A stretch of DNA of 55,387 nt from Nitrospirota bacterium (GCA_016222905.1 JACRPZ010000046.1:1-55387); one strand, 5' to 3'; shown: positions 36,448-45,108, counted from the stretch's first letter. Program-made: numbers and translations. Notes: a model not told the origin generated them from the letters alone.

Positions 36448-37358
36448 AATCAATTAAGACAAGAATCTTCATTTTCTGCATAATTCTGCTTGCGGGTTGC
36501 GGCGTTGCCTCGGCAGACACCGGAAAGGATATGGAAGAGTTGAGGCTTTCGCCTGAGATGTCGGCGGTCCCGCTGGATGAGAGGGAAAGCCTCCTGAAGA
36601 TCTTAAATGATGCGGTGAAGGCCGGCGTACCGTCAACTGATATTGCGCTCATTGTTAAGAGAGGGCTGGCAAGAGGATGGGAGAGCAAATCAATCAAAGA
36701 GTCAGTGCTCCTGCTTACCAAAACAGAGCAACAGGGTCTGCCATTGACCTCTCTGCTGGACAGATTTCATCAGGGGCAGGCAAAGGGAGTGCCTTTTGAG
36801 AGAGTCTCTGCTTCAGCAAACAAATTGACTGAAAAACTTTCGGCGGCTGACGGGATGGTCGGCAGTCTTATGAGAGGCGGCATGAAGGAAGGCAAGGGCG
36901 ATGAAAAAGGGAAAACCATCCAGACTGTTGCGCGGGCCATGGAAAGATCAGTCCCTGATGCTGCTGTTATGCAGATAGGGGCTAAACTCATGAAGAGTAA
37001 CAGTCCGTTATCGAAGTTAGACGCCGCCGTTTCAACCATGACCAATGCCATAGAGATGGGCATGCAGCCCGCGCAGGCATCAAAAATGATGAATATGGCG
37101 ATAGACAAGGGTTATTCTGAAACCGATATGATGATGATGGAGAGAGAGATGTTCAGCATGATGAGAGACGGCGCAACGATGAATGATGTAATGAGGAATA
37201 TGGAGACCATGATGAATAGCGGAGGGATGGGCTTCTCAGGCTCAGGCATGGGTGGAGGCGCCATGATACACAACGGCACCGGAATGAGCGGCAGTCCCGG
37301 CATGACTCACGGAGGTTCAGGCATGGGCGGCGGAGGCGGAGGCATGCACGGCAGGTAA
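36444..37358 (+). CDS. Exported protein with Met/Gly-rich tail, fourth gene of the ECF module
   Basis: A 304-residue protein. The N-terminus has a signal with lipobox-like LLAGC (Cys about residue 19). Residues 30-230 are helical and charged with no family I recognise. The last 60 residues are Gly/Met/Ser-rich with repeated GSGMGGG and GTGMSGSPGM units and His (MIHNG, MTHGG, MHGR). Such tails sometimes bind copper or are flexible, but this is speculation. It overlaps the anti-sigma gene by 4 bases, so all four genes form one transcription unit. Confidence 0.6.
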   Translation: MKSIKTRIFIFCIILLAGCGVASADTGKDMEELRLSPEMSAVPLDERESLLKILNDAVKAGVPSTDIALIVKRGLARGWESKSIKESVLLLTKTEQQGLPLTSLLDRFHQGQAKGVPFERVSASANKLTEKLSAADGMVGSLMRGGMKEGKGDEKGKTIQTVARAMERSVPDAAVMQIGAKLMKSNSPLSKLDAAVSTMTNAIEMGMQPAQASKMMNMAIDKGYSETDMMMMEREMFSMMRDGATMNDVMRNMETMMNSGGMGFSGSGMGGGAMIHNGTGMSGSPGMTHGGSGMGGGGGGMHGR

Positions 37359-37510
37359 GAAAAGGACAACGCCGCTGCTGCAATGAGTTTCAGTTCGATC
37401 TCTGTGGTGAGTAATGCGTTAAGGTTGCGCAGGGTAAGGCTTTGAGAATGTAAACTCCACCGGGTCAACGGCTTAAATCAGTGGGGCGAATTTCGCATTT
37501 GCTTGCTTGA

Positions 37511-37978
37511 TTAGACAATCTTATATTTCTTCCTCCACTTAAATTCAAGTTTTAGATCTTTAGCAAGAAGCCTGTCTGGACCAAACAAATTTCCACTTGG
37601 AATAAGCACATAAAGACCCCAGATACCAACGAGTATTGAAATCGAGAACTTTAATAAAAATATTGGCATTGTTACCCATATTGTACAAGCAATAAAACCA
37701 ACTATGCGTCCCCATTTAGTGCGTGTTACAAAACCAATAAATGTTAAAATGTTTAACAAATTTAGCGAAATATTCTTAGGATTTTTTAAGGATTTTATAA
37801 CAACATCTTTTCCACCGAAATTATTAATTATTCCAGCCTGAATAGCCAAACCTACAATAGCTATAACGATAATAGCTGCTATTGATTTAATTGATTCAGA
37901 CCTGAAATAAATCTTATTTAGCTCTTTAGTGCTTAATTCTTTAAAATCCTTGCGTTCCCTATTTTCCTGTGTTTCCAT
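37511..37978 (-). CDS. Small integral membrane protein of unknown function
   Basis: A 155-residue protein. A charged N-terminus (about residues 1-33) is followed by three or four hydrophobic segments: SIAAIIVIAIVGLAIQAGII, LNLLNILTFIGFVT, IVGFIACTIWVTMPIF and ISILVGIWGLYVLI. It ends in a basic tail. I recognise no family. AT-rich, unlike the neighbouring ECF module, and on the opposite strand. It lies between the two copies of the 85-bp element, nearer the second, and may have arrived with it. Confidence 0.55.
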   Translation of the reverse strand: METQENRERKDFKELSTKELNKIYFRSESIKSIAAIIVIAIVGLAIQAGIINNFGGKDVVIKSLKNPKNISLNLLNILTFIGFVTRTKWGRIVGFIACTIWVTMPIFLLKFSISILVGIWGLYVLIPSGNLFGPDRLLAKDLKLEFKWRKKYKIV

Positions 37979-37988
37979 TTTTATTTAT

Positions 37989-38077
37989 GCCTAACAATAT
38001 TATTAACTATTTTCTTGTTATCATACCAAAAAGCAACATTTTTGATAAGAAATTTGACAAAATTTTGAGGGCGTGAT
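37989..38077 (+). repeat. ~85-bp duplicated promoter-bearing element, copy 2
   Basis: Second copy of the element at 34209-34296, in the same orientation. It again ends within a promoter spacer, with TTGACA at 38054-38059. The sequence to the left is the 5' end of the small membrane-protein gene; to the right is the hypothetical gene at 38100. Confidence 0.85.
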
Positions 38078-38083
38078 TATAAT
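38054..38083 (+). promoter_or_regulatory. Promoter from repeat copy 2
   Basis: TTGACA (38054-38059), an 18-base spacer and perfect TATAAT (38078-38083). Only about 10 bases would lie between the transcription start and ATG 38100, so the message would be nearly leaderless. Confidence 0.5.
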
Positions 38084-38099
38084 TCCTCACTTACTAACC

Positions 38100-38462
38100 A
38101 TGCAAAACGAAGAACTTATTCATGACTGGATGATCTCTCACCTTGCTCACAGGCTGTCAAGGGATTACACGGACATTAAAACAAACATCAGGAATGACAG
38201 AAGAAACGAATTCAAGGGCCGCTATCCTGATCTTATCCTCGCAAATCACGGGATGGTGCTTGCTATCATGGAAGTTGAGACTGAAAACACTGTAAGCCCT
38301 GAGAAGGCGGATGAGTGGAAGCTCCTTTCAGGGCTTGGGGCAAAGCTGATCATAATGGCGCCGAAAACTTTAAGAGCCAAGACCCTTGACCTTCTATGGA
38401 AAAAAGGGATTGCCGACAAGGCATCAGTGGGAAGTTATGAGCTTAGCGTAACCATGCCTTAA
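38100..38462 (+). CDS. Hypothetical protein, possible PD-(D/E)xK-like nuclease fold
   Basis: A 120-residue protein from ATG 38100. The segment YPDLILANHGMVLAIMEVET resembles the Asp...Glu-x-Glu variant of the restriction-endonuclease-like core, and GAKLIIMAPKTLRAKTLDLL would be the next strand-helix. The fit is suggestive only. A GTG at 38073 would extend the frame but lies upstream of the -10 box at 38078-38083, so I reject it. Transcribed from the repeat-borne promoter; no coupled gene. Confidence 0.5.
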   Translation: MQNEELIHDWMISHLAHRLSRDYTDIKTNIRNDRRNEFKGRYPDLILANHGMVLAIMEVETENTVSPEKADEWKLLSGLGAKLIIMAPKTLRAKTLDLLWKKGIADKASVGSYELSVTMP

Positions 38463-38503
38463 CGCCTCTTACTATAAGTGTATTAGTAAGAAAACACATC
38501 AAA

Positions 38504-38580
38504 AAATCTCCCCACACCCCTCTTTGCCAAAGAGGGGCAGTTTTCCTCACTTTGGCAAAGGGAGGATAGGAGGGATTTTA
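38504..38580. repeat. Palindromic CCCCTCTTTGCCAAAGAGGGG element
   Basis: A near-perfect palindrome (CCCTCTTTG/CAAAGAGGG around 38518-38537) and a second CTTTGGCAAAGGGAGG unit lie between the hypothetical gene and the IMPase-like gene. Similar but not identical CCCC/GGGG palindromes sit at 39418-39507 and 40599-40677. Confidence 0.65.
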
Positions 38581-38613
38581 TAATTTAATGTCTTCATACT
38601 TACGAACTCCTTA

Positions 38614-39420
38614 CTATACCTTCAGCATCTCCAGAGCTTTTCTATGCAGAACTTCATTCCCCGAGGCAAGAAGTGTGGTTGAGCGTTTAACATCTGCCGG
38701 AATATGATCTATATTTTTGCCGTTGATGTCTGTAATAATACCGCCTGCTTCTTTTATCAGCAGGTAACCGGCTGCAAAATCAAAGCTTCTTGACGGCGCA
38801 GGCGTAACAAACATGCTTACAGCCCCCTGAGCGAGAAAAGCCATATCAAGCGCAGTGGAGCCGAAGCACCTCACTCTGTTAAATAATGAAAGAAGCGGCA
38901 AGATACTGGGGATGTCTACTCTTGGGGTCTGGGCTTCATAGGCTATGACACTGAAAGACTCATCCTGCTGCGTTCTGACAGGTTTTCCGTTGAAGATGCT
39001 TCCCTGACCCTTTATCGCCCAAAACTCATCGCCGCTTATCAGGTTTATTACATAACCGGTTGAGACATCCCCGACAGTATCGCCTTCTATGAGCGCGATC
39101 GAGGTTGAAAAGAGCGGGATGCCGCTCACGGCATTCCTGCTGCCGTCTACAGGGTCCACCAAAAGCCTATGGCCTCCGCCTTTTATCTCTTTGGTCCCGT
39201 ACTCTTCCGATACAATGGTGACAGGCTTGCCAAGTTTTTCAATCTCTTCAAAGACTATATCTTCGGCCTTCTTGTCAATCTGATAGGTCTTGTCGCCGCC
39301 TGCTCCTCTCCCTATTGGCGCGCTTCCGAATTCTTCCCAGACAAGAGGAGGAATCTCCTCTTTCAGCCTTCTGCCTATCTTCCTAATGTCATTAATATTC
39401 ACAATCTGCCTATCAATCAC
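38614..39420 (-). CDS. Inositol monophosphatase-family phosphatase
   Basis: A 268-residue enzyme. The metal-binding LLVDPVDGSRNAVSGIPLFS is the IMPase motif, VSEEYG supplies the first acidic residue, and the C-terminal SRSFDFAAGYLLIKEAGGII replaces the usual WDxAAG. Members dephosphorylate inositol phosphates, fructose-1,6-bisphosphate or PAP. The Arg in DGSRN, where Thr is common, points to archaeal-type or FBPase/IMPase dual members, but this is uncertain. The start is GTG 39420 with AAGGGGAGG immediately upstream on the minus strand, adjoining a palindromic repeat. Confidence 0.8.
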   Translation of the reverse strand: MIDRQIVNINDIRKIGRRLKEEIPPLVWEEFGSAPIGRGAGGDKTYQIDKKAEDIVFEEIEKLGKPVTIVSEEYGTKEIKGGGHRLLVDPVDGSRNAVSGIPLFSTSIALIEGDTVGDVSTGYVINLISGDEFWAIKGQGSIFNGKPVRTQQDESFSVIAYEAQTPRVDIPSILPLLSLFNRVRCFGSTALDMAFLAQGAVSMFVTPAPSRSFDFAAGYLLIKEAGGIITDINGKNIDHIPADVKRSTTLLASGNEVLHRKALEMLKV

Positions 39421-39507
39421 CCTCCCCTTAATCCCCTCCCCTCAAGGGAGAGGAATTTTAAAAGAGTTCCCTCGCCCCTTGGGGGAGAGGGTTAGGGAGA
39501 GGGGTAT
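39418..39507. repeat. Palindromic CCCTCCCC/GGGGAGAGGG element
   Basis: The stretch CCTCCCCTTAATCCCCTCCC (39421 on) is mirrored by TTGGGGGAGAGGGTTAGGGA and GAGGGG (to about 39507). Together they make a long inverted repeat with smaller CCCCTCAAGGGAGAGG palindromes. Elements of this wording are common dispersed repeats. It lies against the start of the IMPase-like gene. Confidence 0.7.
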
Positions 39508-39531
39508 TCCCCGTTCAATGCTAAAAAACAG

Positions 39532-40590
39532 TTACGCATTACTCGCTGTGAGATATTCATTCACTTTATCAGGGTTAAAACTTCTTGCCCTCAATACATT
39601 ATGCATAAAATTAAATATCTTTCGCCTTTTTGCCGGTGTTACATCAGGATAAAAAACAGGGTTTGCAACCACCGCGCCTCTGAACGCATAAAAAGGCGCA
39701 GTTACTTTCAGAAGATCTTTGTCGCCTGTCCTTCTGATATATTCTTTATAAAATAATTTCAGCGCCTCAAGATAAGGCCCCCGGACATCCCCATAGTGAT
39801 TTATTGAGAAGAAGATGTAATTTATCGTAAGCGCGGTCACATCATCCGCCGCATCACCCCACGGCCCCCGGCTTCTGTCAAGTAGGATGAAGTCCCCGCC
39901 TTCTTTAAACCATATATTCCCCGGGTGAAAATCACCGTGTATCTGACAAAGCCTGCCATGTTTTGGTTTCAGACGCATCCTCCAGTCAACGCACATCTTC
40001 TCAATCTCAGCCATCTCTTTATGACTTATTGCGCCTTCAGGGTATGTATCAAAGACACCCATAAGACACTCACCGTGCCCGATAGTGTCTCTCACTTTTC
40101 TCCAGTAAAGTTGCTTTGATTCCTTCCTGACCGCATGTATCTCAGCGAGATACAATGCCATCGCTTCTATCTTCTGAATATCAATTGGATCAAGCCTATC
40201 CTTTTTGGAAAATCCTGAAAGGTCATTGAAGTAATGCTTGCCTTCAGCCCTCTCCATCAGGAGATAATATTCTCTGCCGCCGCCGATGGATTTTATTGAG
40301 CCGTCTTTAAGCTCTGCAAGCACTTCAACCGCCTTCACATGCTTCGGCAGATTCTTGAATTCATCGAGGTCGAGCAGAAATACCCCTGCCCGGTCAGAAG
40401 GGTAATCATGCTCCAGCCCTTGAGGGAAGAGCCCCTTTATGACATATTGCTTGATCCCTTCGAGCCTCTTTATCTCTATCAGAAAACCCGCGCCCTGCAC
40501 GCCCTCGCCGAGTTTGCGGATATTCACCTGTCTGGCATCAACGCCGAAAAGATTTTTGATGTACTGCGTTATGCTCTTTTTATTGATCAT
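39532..40590 (-). CDS. Aminoglycoside phosphotransferase-family kinase-like protein
   Basis: A 352-residue protein of the APH/choline-kinase fold. It has a hinge-like YYLLMERAEGKHY, the catalytic loop CQIHGDFHPGNIWFKEG, and the metal-binding ILLDRSRGPWGDAADDVTAL in place of the usual DFD/DWE. The HGDFHPGN motif is canonical. Such chromosomal members usually phosphorylate sugars or small metabolites rather than antibiotics. It is flanked by palindromic repeats on both sides and followed by the IMPase-like gene on the same strand. Confidence 0.8.
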   Translation of the reverse strand: MINKKSITQYIKNLFGVDARQVNIRKLGEGVQGAGFLIEIKRLEGIKQYVIKGLFPQGLEHDYPSDRAGVFLLDLDEFKNLPKHVKAVEVLAELKDGSIKSIGGGREYYLLMERAEGKHYFNDLSGFSKKDRLDPIDIQKIEAMALYLAEIHAVRKESKQLYWRKVRDTIGHGECLMGVFDTYPEGAISHKEMAEIEKMCVDWRMRLKPKHGRLCQIHGDFHPGNIWFKEGGDFILLDRSRGPWGDAADDVTALTINYIFFSINHYGDVRGPYLEALKLFYKEYIRRTGDKDLLKVTAPFYAFRGAVVANPVFYPDVTPAKRRKIFNFMHNVLRARSFNPDKVNEYLTASNA

Positions 40591-40598
40591 GCCATGCT

Positions 40599-40677
40599 TC
40601 CCCCTTTAACAAAGGGGGATTGAGGGGGATTTTATTATTGCAAAATCTCCCTGACCCCTCTTTTCCTAAGAGGGGAA
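40599..40677. repeat. Palindromic CCCCCTTTAACAAAGGGGG element
   Basis: CCCCCTTTAACAAAGGGGG at about 40600-40618 is followed by TGAGGGGGATTTTATTATTG and an inverted AAATCTCCCTGACCCCTC, ending with CTCTTTTCCTAAGAGGGG. The outer parts could pair to make a larger hairpin between uvrC and the APH-like gene, and could work as a transcription stop for uvrC. Confidence 0.65.
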
Positions 40678-42513
40678 TTATCTAAGTGACTTCTTTATCA
40701 ATTCAGCAGTCTTTATATTTATACCCTTCAAGGATGCTATGTCGTCTATAGTCGCGCTTCTTATTTTATCAATGCTCCCAAAATGTTTCAGAAGCGTAAG
40801 CCTCCTTGTCTTTCCGATGCCCTTTATATCTTCAAGCGGGGACCTGAGCGTCCTCTTTGTCCTGAGTTTCTTATGATAAGTAATTGCGAATCTGTGAACC
40901 TCATCGCGTATCTTCTGGAGCAGGTGCGTCATAGGCATAAGAGAGTCTAAAGAGATCGCATCTCTCCTGCCGGGCAGAAATATCCTGTCAGGCTCATGCT
41001 TACTCTTACGCGAAGCGGAGGTTTTGCTCTTAATTGTTTTTGCCTTGGCGATAGCTGCCAACTCAACAGGCAGATCAAACTCTCTCATCGCCTTCATTGC
41101 GGAGGTGAGCTGTCCCTTTCCGCCGTCAATCAGGATAAGCTGGGGCATCTCTGTATCATCTTCTGAGATGCTCTTCAGATGCCTTACGACAACTTCCTCC
41201 ATCATCGCAAAGTCATCAATGCCTTTTACTGTCTTTATCTTATAAACCCTGTAGTCGTCTTTAACAAACTCTCCGTCCTCCCATACGACAAAAGCCCCCA
41301 CTGCCTCAGAGCCGGAAATGTTTGATATATCAACTGCCTCTATCCTTTCAGGTATATTCTTTAATTTCAGAAGCTCTTTTATAGAGAGAAGTGTTTTATC
41401 AACTCTCTTGTCTTTATGTTTACTAAGGGCAAAGAGGGCGTTATGATTGGCCATATTAAGCACTTTCTTTTCTTGCTCCCCTCTTGCGTATGAGAGCCTG
41501 ACAGGCCTGCCGCTTCTTTTTTCAAGCCACTCTTTCTCAATAGTCAGTTCAGCCTTAACCGGTATGATTATCTTTTGAGGAATGAGTATCTCTTTGGAAT
41601 AGAACTGCTCTATGAAGCTTGATATAAGCTCGATCTCCTCAATATCGCCGACATTCTTCAGGAAGAAGTCTTTCTGTCCGATAACCTGTCCGTTCCTGAT
41701 AAAGAGCATAAAGACCAGCGCCTCGTTATCTTCCTTGAATAATCCGATGACGTCTATGTCTCCAAGTTCCGGCGCGATGACACGCTGTGACTCCCAGGCC
41801 CTCTCTATATTGTTTAAGGTATCCCTAACCTGCGCCGCCTCTTCATACCTTTGCTCTTTTGCAAGGCTCGTCATTCTCTGATGAAGGCTTGACAGAAGCT
41901 CCTTCTTCTCCCCCATGAGAAAGAACTTCACATCGTTTACGGTCTTTATGTAAAGATCATGGTCTTTGTCTGAGCGCCTTGACTTGTCGCAGGGCGCGAG
42001 GCACCTGCCCATCTGGTACTGGACACACGGCCTTAAGGGCTTATCCATGCTGTATCCGCATGACCTGATAGGAAAGCCGCGTTCTATGAACTTAAGCATT
42101 TCCCACATCGTTGCCGCAACGACATAAGGGCCGAAATACAGGGAACCGTCCTTATCTATCTTTCTGACAACTTCGAGCTTCGGCCACCTCTCTTTGAGCG
42201 TGAGCTTGAGGTATGGGTAATTCTTGTCATCCCGCAGGATTATGTTGAATTTCGGCTTGAACTGCTTGATGAAGTTCGCCTCAAGAGCAAGCGCTTCTAC
42301 CTCGTTCTCCGTAACGATATATTCAAAGTCCCTGATCTCCTCGACCATCTTTGCCTTGCGGTTATCAAGCGGCGCGGACTTCTGGAAGTATGACCTGAGC
42401 CTGTTCCTTAGGTCCTTGGCCTTTCCGACGTAAATAGTCTTCTCTTTCGCCCCTTTCATTATGTAAATGCCGGGCGAGGATGGGGCTTGCAGGAGTTTGT
42501 TTGTTAAATCCAT
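40678..42513 (-). CDS. uvrC: Excinuclease ABC subunit C
   Basis: A 611-residue dual-incision nuclease of nucleotide excision repair. It has an N-terminal GIY-YIG domain (PGIYIMKGAKEKTIYVGKA), a UVR domain for UvrB binding (EQRYEEAAQVRDTLNNIE), the RNase-H-like nuclease core (AVDISNISGSEAVGAFVVWE and LILIDGGKGQL), and C-terminal helix-hairpin-helix motifs (LEDIKGIGKTRR, IASLKGINIKTAELI). Complete. It stands alone on the minus strand, divergent from trxB; uvrB lies 2.6 kb away on the same strand. Confidence 0.97.
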   Translation of the reverse strand: MDLTNKLLQAPSSPGIYIMKGAKEKTIYVGKAKDLRNRLRSYFQKSAPLDNRKAKMVEEIRDFEYIVTENEVEALALEANFIKQFKPKFNIILRDDKNYPYLKLTLKERWPKLEVVRKIDKDGSLYFGPYVVAATMWEMLKFIERGFPIRSCGYSMDKPLRPCVQYQMGRCLAPCDKSRRSDKDHDLYIKTVNDVKFFLMGEKKELLSSLHQRMTSLAKEQRYEEAAQVRDTLNNIERAWESQRVIAPELGDIDVIGLFKEDNEALVFMLFIRNGQVIGQKDFFLKNVGDIEEIELISSFIEQFYSKEILIPQKIIIPVKAELTIEKEWLEKRSGRPVRLSYARGEQEKKVLNMANHNALFALSKHKDKRVDKTLLSIKELLKLKNIPERIEAVDISNISGSEAVGAFVVWEDGEFVKDDYRVYKIKTVKGIDDFAMMEEVVVRHLKSISEDDTEMPQLILIDGGKGQLTSAMKAMREFDLPVELAAIAKAKTIKSKTSASRKSKHEPDRIFLPGRRDAISLDSLMPMTHLLQKIRDEVHRFAITYHKKLRTKRTLRSPLEDIKGIGKTRRLTLLKHFGSIDKIRSATIDDIASLKGINIKTAELIKKSLR

Positions 42514-42651
42514 AGGGTAATTATAACTGAAATCTTACTCTAAGGATAGAACGAATTGAGAAAGCATGGAAACATCTAAAAAGACTTTAGAAAATATTTT
42601 TTGATATAATGTAAATGGTTTCTTTAACCTTCATACAGACAAAGGGGAGAT

Positions 42652-43590
42652 ATGACTGAAGAACTTTATGATGTTGTGATTATAGGAGGAGGGCCTGCCG
42701 GGCTGAGCGCAGCGCAATATGCCGCCCGCTCCAACCTAAAGACAATCGTGCTCGACAAGTCTCCAACAGCAGGAGCACTCGCATTTACAAGCAAGATAGA
42801 GAATTATCCTGGACTGTGCTCTCCTATGAGCGGCAAAGAACTGCTTGATATCTTCCGTAAACAGGCGATAGGATTCGGCTCCGAATATGTAGAAGCACAG
42901 GTCGTGGGCGTCAACCTGGAGGGTGAGGTAAAAGAAGTCATAACAATGGACAAAACATATAAGGGAAAGTCTCTGATAATTGCAACGGGATCTATGGGCA
43001 GAAAACCCGGTATAAAGGGCGAAAAGGAGTACCTTGGCAAAGGCGTAAGCTACTGCGCAATATGCGACGCTGCGTTTTATAAAAATATGACCGTATCTGT
43101 TATCGGCGACTCAGAGGAGGCTGTAAAAGAGGCCGAGGTATTGACACGATTTGCAAAGACCGTACACCTGATAGTCCCGTCAAGCGAGTTGAAAGTGGAG
43201 CACCCTGTGCTTCAATCGGATAAACTGAAAGTTATTGCAGGACAGAGGGTGGTAGAAATTACAGGAACAGATTTTGTCACAAATATCAGGATCAAGGATA
43301 TCGCGACTGATGAGGAGAAAGATATGCCGACAGACGGCGTCTTTGTATATCTGTACGGCAGCAAGCCCGTAGTGGATTTTCTTAACTTTGCAGTCGATCT
43401 TAGCGATGAGATGTGCATCCTCTCGGACAAGATGATGGAGACCTCCACCCCGGGCGTATTCTCAGCCGGCGATGTCACATGTGTTGAGGTGAGGCAGGTT
43501 GTTGTCGCGGCAGCATATGGCTGCATCGCGGCCCTTTCCGCTGAAAAATACCTGCATCACAGAAAGCGGAGAAAGTACGACTGGTCGTAG
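42652..43590 (+). CDS. Divergent thioredoxin reductase-like flavoprotein
   Basis: A 312-residue protein. The FAD site is canonical ([20 protein letters not shown]) and a CxxC pair is present (CAICDAAF, Cys about residues 136 and 139), as is the FAD-tail motif GVFSAGDVT. The second Rossmann fold is odd: where VGGGDSA and HRRxxxRA should bind NADPH there are [12 protein letters not shown] and [13 protein letters not shown]. It may take electrons from NADH, ferredoxin or F420-like donors rather than NADPH. It lies 20 bases before tpx and so probably serves it. GGGGAG ribosome binding site. Confidence 0.82.
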   Translation: MTEELYDVVIIGGGPAGLSAAQYAARSNLKTIVLDKSPTAGALAFTSKIENYPGLCSPMSGKELLDIFRKQAIGFGSEYVEAQVVGVNLEGEVKEVITMDKTYKGKSLIIATGSMGRKPGIKGEKEYLGKGVSYCAICDAAFYKNMTVSVIGDSEEAVKEAEVLTRFAKTVHLIVPSSELKVEHPVLQSDKLKVIAGQRVVEITGTDFVTNIRIKDIATDEEKDMPTDGVFVYLYGSKPVVDFLNFAVDLSDEMCILSDKMMETSTPGVFSAGDVTCVEVRQVVVAAAYGCIAALSAEKYLHHRKRRKYDWS

Positions 43591-43610
43591 AGAATGCAAG
43601 GAGGGTAATA

Positions 43611-44159
43611 ATGGCAAAAATATTATTAAAGGGTCAACCGATTGAGACTATCGGTGAACTTCCCGCAGTAAACAGCATAGCCCCGGCTTTTACTCTAACA
43701 AAGACCGATCTCTCGGATGTTTCGCTGGCTGACTTTAAGGGCAAGCGGATCATCCTGAATATCTTTCCAAGCATTGATACAAATGTCTGCGCAGCCTCGG
43801 CAAGAAGGTTTAATGAAGAGCTCAATAAACTGGATAATACCGTTGTGCTGTGCGTCTCCGCTGATCTTCCGTTTGCTCATAACAGATTTTGCGAGGCTGA
43901 AGGCTTGAAGAATATCATACCTCTTTCAGTATTCCGGGCTGCGAATTTCGGAAGAGACTACGGGGTGACTATCAAAACCGGGCCCATTGCCGGCCTCCTT
44001 TCAAGGGCTATTGTAGTCATTGATGAAAAGGGAAAGGTCATTTATACGGAACAGGTCCCGGAAATAGCCCAGGAGCCTGATTATGATGCAGCGCTTAAGG
44101 CAAGTGGTTATTTTATATCTGACTGTGAGCCCGGCTTGTCAGGAATCTTCATGCAGTGA
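43611..44159 (+). CDS. tpx: Thiol peroxidase (atypical 2-Cys peroxiredoxin)
   Basis: A 182-residue peroxiredoxin with the Tpx-type opening [20 protein letters not shown] and active-site [18 protein letters not shown], whose Cys (about residue 61) is peroxidatic. A second Cys in [14 protein letters not shown] (about residue 95) fits the Tpx resolving position. It reduces hydroperoxides with thioredoxin. The C-terminus is about 15 residues longer than typical Tpx and includes another Cys (SDCEPGLSG). AAGGAGGG ribosome binding site. In an operon with the divergent reductase. Confidence 0.92.
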   Translation: MAKILLKGQPIETIGELPAVNSIAPAFTLTKTDLSDVSLADFKGKRIILNIFPSIDTNVCAASARRFNEELNKLDNTVVLCVSADLPFAHNRFCEAEGLKNIIPLSVFRAANFGRDYGVTIKTGPIAGLLSRAIVVIDEKGKVIYTEQVPEIAQEPDYDAALKASGYFISDCEPGLSGIFMQ

Positions 44160-44192
44160 TATGAGTTATAAAGGAATGATTCCCGACAGCGG

Positions 44193-44910
44193 CTAACTCT
44201 CCCGATTAGCTTCTTCCTTCTCCTCTATTTTACAGGCAGCAATCTCATCAAGGGTACGGCGTTGCGCTGCAGCGCCGAGACGGGCCGCTGCATATACTGC
44301 TGCTATAAGCAAGATAAAGGCTGCGCCAACCGACAACGGAGTCCAGAAATCCTTCGGAAGGTTTTCGTAAAGCCCGTATCCGCCGAAAGCTATGAAGATA
44401 ATCGCCGCAGCCCATTTGATCGTCCGCTCCGGTATATGTTTTCCCATAACATTGCCGACAATTATGCCGAAGCCGTTTGAGATTATCATTCCTAAGGTTG
44501 TCCCCATCCATACGGAAATGATCGCGTTGTATTCCACGGCAAGGGCAATGGTGGCAAGCTGAGTCTTGTCGCCCATTTCCGCCATGAAGAATGCAATAGT
44601 AACCGTCCAGAAAGGGGCCAAAATTATACCGCTTCTCTTCGTCTTCAAGCGTATCGCCGCGGATAGTCCAGAGGCCGAAGATGATGAAAGATACGGCAGC
44701 TGCAATCTTTATGTATATAAGAGGGACAATTGCGGCAAGGTAATTGCCTGCCGAAGCAGCAAGCAGATGATTGGCTGCTGTTGCGACAAATACCCCCCAC
44801 ATGACCGTCTGCCACCTGAACTTGCAGGCAAATGCCATGGCGAGAAGCTGGGTCTTGTCGCCCATCTCTGCCAACACAACAAATATCAGTGATGCAATAA
44901 ATGCTTTCAA
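44193..44910 (-). pseudogene. TMEM165/GDT1-family cation transporter with frameshift
   Basis: Two overlapping minus-strand frames together make one protein of the UPF0016/GDT1 (Mn2+/Ca2+ exporter) family. The first begins at TTG 44910 (MKAFIASLIFVVLAEMGDKT), has an AAGGAG ribosome binding site, and is coherent to GDTLEDEEKR. The second continues from SGIILAPFWTV and holds the second AEMGDKT copy. The two EMGDKT motifs are the family signature. A one-base change in phase near 44630 separates them. It may be a real mutation, an assembly error or, less likely, programmed frameshifting. Confidence 0.8.
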
Positions 44911-45055
44911 TTAATTCTCCTTAATCCAAGGGATGCATTAAGAAAAATGCAGGTGTTGTGAAAGCAGATAATTTTCGATACCTTAGTTGCAATATTAACC
45001 AACCTAAGCATGCACATTTTTCTTCAACGCCTTCTATATATTATTTAAATAAATC

Positions 45056-45096
45056 CATCGAGTTAATTATCTGATTGAGCAATATCTGCATTTTTC
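45056..45096 (-). repeat. Nudix-tail repeat, copy 2
   Basis: The minus strand here repeats the end of the Nudix gene (30595-30635) with about two mismatches, including AATGCAGATATTGCTCAATC. It lies 13 bases after the uvrB stop. If read in the Nudix frame it ends KNADIAQSDN and stop, as though a copy of that gene's tail had been placed behind uvrB. Confidence 0.75.
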
Positions 45097-45108
45097 GGGT
45101 TAATCTTC

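Noticed and set aside
44911-45055. Possible manganese (yybP-ykoY) riboswitch before the GDT1-family gene
   Set aside because: The gene's upstream region has no recognisable conserved loops of that riboswitch; the idea rested only on the gene's family.
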